From: Torreya grandis
Lineage: Eukaryota; Streptophyta; Pinopsida; Cupressales; Taxaceae
DNA length: 64,000 nucleotides
Reading direction: 5' to 3'
NCBI GenBank assembly: GCA_037957365.1
Contig: JARHVA010004089.1
Location: 156,001 to 220,000 of the forward strand
Below are positions 60,472-64,000 of the stretch, piece by piece. The position numbers were made by a program, and so were the translations under genes. The first letter of the stretch is position 1. The number at the start of each line of letters is the position of its first letter. Below the pieces are notes generated by a model that saw nothing but the letters and a program-made list of their open reading frames with translations, had not been told where the DNA came from and searched no databases.

Positions 60472-61196
60472 CCTTTTCTATTCTTCTTCCTCCATATGGA
60501 TTTTGAGAACCAAACATGAGTGAAATAAGTGACAAACACAAGAGAGCTTACACCTAGTCACTAGAGAAAAGGACCTAAAGACCAAGGTGTCTAAATACTC
60601 CTAGACTTGCCCACAAGTAAGTATGTAATCTAAAAATTGACTGATGTGAGCCTTAAATTAAAGGAAATAAGGTAAATATGGGGATCATCAGATATCTATC
60701 TATGTAATAAGTGATACAATGATGAATATGCTTGTATCTAATCACAAGGAGGTAAAATAGTGATATGAAAGGGATGGGACTATGCTTATGATATTCATGT
60801 CACTAGAGAAGCCATACTAACCTAAAACTATTCTAGCACAAGCACTAATAAAAGTAGTAGTCATCCCAAAAATTGATTTAAAGATGTTTTAATGCGGTAA
60901 TTTGTGAGGAGAGTCTAGTACTATTCATAGTCTTACACTGTAACTCACAAGGTGAACACAAATGAGGTGAATGTTAAATAAGGGGAAAAATAATCATAAA
61001 GCTACTAAGGCACATAATGACATAAAAAGATGACAATGAAAGAGATATCTAAGAACCAAAATGAAGACAAATGCCAAATTTAATGTGTAAGAAATCCAAA
61101 GAACCCAAATGTGATAATGGTGAAATTAAAATGAAACTAAAAGAATTAAAGTGTACAAAAACAAATAAATATGAGACAAAAAATAGCAAGTAAGAT
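60472..61196 (-). mobile_element. 3' interior of M2
   Basis: Parallel to 26526-27256 of M1. Minus-strand purine run GGAGGAAGAAGAATAGAAAA at the lower edge is the candidate polypurine tract. No coding signal. Confidence 0.5.
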
Positions 61197-61679
61197 CTAT
61201 GATAACATATTTATCAAAGATGAGCATGTGAAATACAATTCGAATATTTCTTTAAGTTTAATTTGTTTGTTAATATGCATTGTAGAATAAGAGTGGGCAT
61301 CGTAAGATGCCCCATTGGGTAAGTGGATGTATGGATGGGCATCACAAGATACCCCAAGGTTTGAAGGGACATGTAGATGGATATCACAAGATGTCCTAAC
61401 ATGTGAGGTAGAATGAGATAACATTGAACCATTAAAATGATTTGCATTGGGTTGGTAGGTGCATTTAGAGATAGGTAAATGTGTTGGTTTGTTAGATTTT
61501 AAGGATGTTGAATTTGACATATGACGTGTAGAATAGGTACAAAGAGGTAAAGAAGGACCATGTATGATATGATTTAGAGGAGGCATTTGAATTGGGTACT
61601 CCTTTGGTTCATGTGACCTAAGAGGTTGAAGTTCAATGGATGCAATGATATGTTTGAATTTATTCATGTTAGCTACCAT
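61197..61679 (-). pseudogene. Conserved post-Gag frame of M2 with GAS(Y/C)DAH repeats
   Basis: An intact 160-codon frame: MVANMNKFKHIIASIELQPL, SHEPKEYPIQMPPLNHIIHG, then NANHFNGSMLSHSTSH and three repeats (TSCDIHLHVPSNLG, VSCDAHPYIHLPNG, ASYDAHSYSTMH). It aligns with 27257-27808 of M1 after one frame change there. No signal peptide, membrane segment or known domain is evident. It lies about 200 bases after the Gag knuckle, so it may be the Gag C-terminus after loss of a stop or frame, or a separate protein. Its openness in an otherwise broken copy is notable. Confidence 0.55.
61295..61420. repeat. Three 42-bp palindromic repeats in M2
   Basis: Units at 61295, 61337 and 61379, the same 42-base period as M1. 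The first keeps a perfect GGGCATC...GATGCCC; the second and third have one and several changes. Confidence 0.85.
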
Positions 61680-61899
61680 TTTTTATTGGTGTAGGAAGAA
61701 GGATAAATTGTGGTGTGAACAACATTAGTGGATGAGGTGTAGGTATTGGATAATTTTTGTTTTTAATTAGGTATTTGATGTTTATGTGATTGTGGATTTT
61801 TAGATTAAATTTGAGAATCTTAAAGATAGTCTTGAAAATGTTGTTTTTTTAGAGTATCAAGATTGAAATATGGAATAAGCAAGAAAGTAAGAAGAAATC

Positions 61900-63440
61900 A
61901 GTGAATATCATGACAAGACTCATGAGAATGACCTATATTAGCATGCCAACAAAAAAAAATATTAGGATTGTAATATTTTGGAGGAGGTTTGGAGGGATCA
62001 AAGCTCATGGGTTTATAGGCTGGCAATTTCTTCTTAAGTTGTTCTAGACTTACGAGAGGGTGGGGTGGGTTTAAATTGGTTTAATTTGATGCTCCATTTT
62101 GAGGTTGGGTAGGCTTGGATGAATAAATGTTATGATAAAATTATTGGAAAGGTTCTTTAGTAGTTGTTTGAAGTGTTTCAAATTGAGTCAAAAGAAAGTC
62201 TTATCTTTTTACTTGGTCTAAGGCTTATTCTAAAGTTTAAGGGAAAAATATTTGAACTTTGTATTAAAGGGGAGATTTAAGATTTGTAATAAATATTTTT
62301 AAAAGAGTATCATTATTCATGTTATGGTACACTTTGTGAGATATATACTTCCATCATTTGATGAAAGTGTGAGCAGATTCATGAGGTAGTTGCTTAAAAT
62401 TGATGAAATGGCTAGGGTAATTTTTAGGAAGGTCATCATGTTGGAATTCCTTCACTAGAGCATTAACTGAATCTTCTAGTTATGAGATGTAATGTATAGG
62501 AAGTTGGTTGTACCATTCAAGTGCATCACAAATAAAGGTTTTAGCTAAGAGATTTATGGTAGAAAACATATTAGTTTAGACTCATTTGTTATAGATATTA
62601 CCAAAATATTTAATAAAGATAGTAGTGTACTTAGTCCCATCATATGTGATAGTTGGAGAATTGTTTCCAATATCTATAGATGTAATGAATGAATATAAAG
62701 GTTCATTATGAATATGTAGAAGAGTTTTATTGTGCAAAGTAGGTTGAGGGATGATATTCCTATTGGCATCTCTAAGAATAGGATGGATAAAAAATTATTT
62801 GGTTGAGACATGATGACTTGAGGTGGTTTACTAGTCTTGTGTAATAAAAATTTTCTCATATGCATCATTTGGGAATGATTAGTTTTTTGCATGATGTTCA
62901 TTTGTTGAACTATTTGTGTAAGGATTTGAGTTGTGTCAATTTATGCAATAGTATTTGAAGGTGGGGTATTAGTGTTGTTAGGATAGGGATTAGGTGGAGG
63001 ATTCCCAACATTGGTATTAGGAGGAAGATTCCCAACACTAGTGTTAGTTATCCTAAATATGGTGGAATAAGAATAATCTTGGTAAAGCCACCATTCTTGT
63101 TAGGAGTGTAAATGGAATTATCATCAAGGTTTTTTAATAATTGAGAATCATCTAGATCATTAGTTGGATTGATTTCAACCATGTTGCTTTGGGAGGTGAT
63201 AATGTTATGTGCTCTTATGATGGGTGTCATAGAAATATTCCCACCATTGGTAGTAAGAGGAGGACTAGAATGAAGGACCTCAACTATATTACATTGTGTA
63301 TTGATTATTTTTGGATTAGGAAAAGATGAAGGAAGAAATTGAATAGTTTCATCTGAAGTAACAAAATAAGTGAGATTTTGATCTAAATCCTTAATCATGC
63401 AATGTTCTTGACTAAGTGGAGGATAAAAATATGACATCAT
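61900..63440 (-). pseudogene. Gag remnant of M2
   Basis: 63440-63048 is open for 130 codons, from the paired ATG through SQEHCMIKDLDQNLTYFVTS, parallel to M1. Later pieces match M1 to the knuckle, read as CWHANIGHSHESC near 61960. M2 carries an extra ~150-base segment with NGGNISMTPIIRAHNI not seen in M1, so the N-terminal Pro/Asn-rich part differs in length. Many stops follow. No protease or RT downstream. Confidence 0.75.
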
Positions 63441-63944
63441 TATGAAATAAGACTAGATAACCACACACAACATAGTATCGGCCAAGGTGTAAAAATTCAA
63501 TAGTGTTGACTATGTATTATTTAGATATAAGGACACAAAATGAAGACAAAATTGGCCAAACATAAAATAGGGTTGACCATAGGTACTAAGTTTATTGGGT
63601 TGACTTAGTACTAATTTGAGACAAGGATCTAGTTGAAGACAAAGTTATCCAACAAAGAACAAGGTCATCCTAGAGGTACTAAGTCAATTGGGTCAATTTA
63701 GTACTATAGAGAGAAATTTGTGATTGAATAACAAGAATATAGATTTGAATAGGTCGATTGTGTACTATAGGCATAAAAAGTGAATCAATTAGTGAGAGAC
63801 TATGTTGACATTGATGATAGTGTTTTGAAAATAGGAAAGATTATTTCTAAGTATATGAAATCAAACTTACAAGTAATTGGATCAATGTGGTTGGTTTGAT
63901 TAGATCACGAAACACAAAGCAGATTGACTTCAAGTTCACCAAAA
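63441..63944 (-). mobile_element. 5' leader of M2 with two palindromes
   Basis: Two hairpins: GTACTAAGT (63583-63591) with ACTTAGTAC (63603-63611), perfect with an 11-base loop, and GTACTAAGT (63676-63684) with TTTAGTAC (63697-63704), nearly perfect. Their loops contain ATTGGGTTG and CAATTGGGTCAA, the same core as the M1 leader repeats. The primer site (GTGAAC) abuts the LTR. Confidence 0.7.
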
Positions 63945-64000
63945 TGTATGCAATGGAAAATCCAACATATTTATAAATCAATCCTAGCTAAAAGAAGATA
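63945..64000 (-). mobile_element. M-family LTR, copy 4, cut by the window end
   Basis: TGTATGCAAT followed by TAAATCAATCCTAGCTAAAA, the same edge as the other M LTRs. It is the 5' LTR of M2. Confidence 0.8.

Noticed and set aside
1..64000. Search for host genes, rRNA, tRNA, CRISPR arrays, bacterial operons or organelle DNA.
   Set aside because: No conserved exon, RNA gene or prokaryotic signal was seen; everything recognisable belongs to LTR retrotransposons.

Overview
This window looks like intergenic DNA from a seed plant with a large, repeat-filled genome. It is AT-rich, poor in CpG, and built almost entirely of decayed LTR retrotransposons nested in one another. I found no host gene, tRNA, rRNA or CRISPR array. 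The recognisable coding remnants are Ty3/gypsy proteins of the Tat/Ogre kind: Gag with an unusual CxxH...GHxxxxC knuckle, a D-G-A-S type protease, an RT with YVDD, two RNase H domains, and an HHCC integrase. All carry stops and frameshifts. The species cannot be named from this sequence; a gymnosperm or a large-genome angiosperm would both fit.

Layout. 1-1789: an array of about 20 diverged copies of a quasi-palindromic ~28-bp motif. 1790-5850: a minus-strand element (A) with one full LTR, an RT-less 2.3-kb interior and a broken second LTR. 5851-13945: unassigned sequence, then plus-strand LTRs of a second family (R2) alternating with LTRs of family R1 and a short gag/protease interior. 13946-17387: a plus-strand gag-protease interior. 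17388-22105: a minus-strand element (B) with a 3' LTR, an interior like that of A, and a Tat-type gag/protease remnant. 22106-64000: a minus-strand family (M) arranged LTR, LTR-gag-LTR-gag-LTR, so neighbouring copies share an LTR.

Two plus-strand elements interrupt the M array. The larger is a 20.2-kb Tat element (TatA, 29344-49545) with 2.1-kb LTRs, a primer-binding site, a polypurine tract, PR-RT-RH-aRH-IN order and a GAAGG target duplication. It landed about 20 bases into the gag of one M copy. The smaller is a 7.1-kb element (R3, 52430-59526) with 2-kb LTRs and an unrecognised acidic open reading frame.

Only TatA carries RT and integrase. The R1 and M families have gag, sometimes protease, and no visible polymerase, so they look like non-autonomous partners. 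R1 LTRs begin with the same TGTAGACACTA as TatA, which fits mobilisation by a TatA-like relative, although that is an inference. The most unusual items are the shared-LTR gag array, a conserved post-gag reading frame built on 42-bp palindromic repeats, the motif array at the left end with relatives in the M leaders, and a nested stem-loop in the TatA leader.
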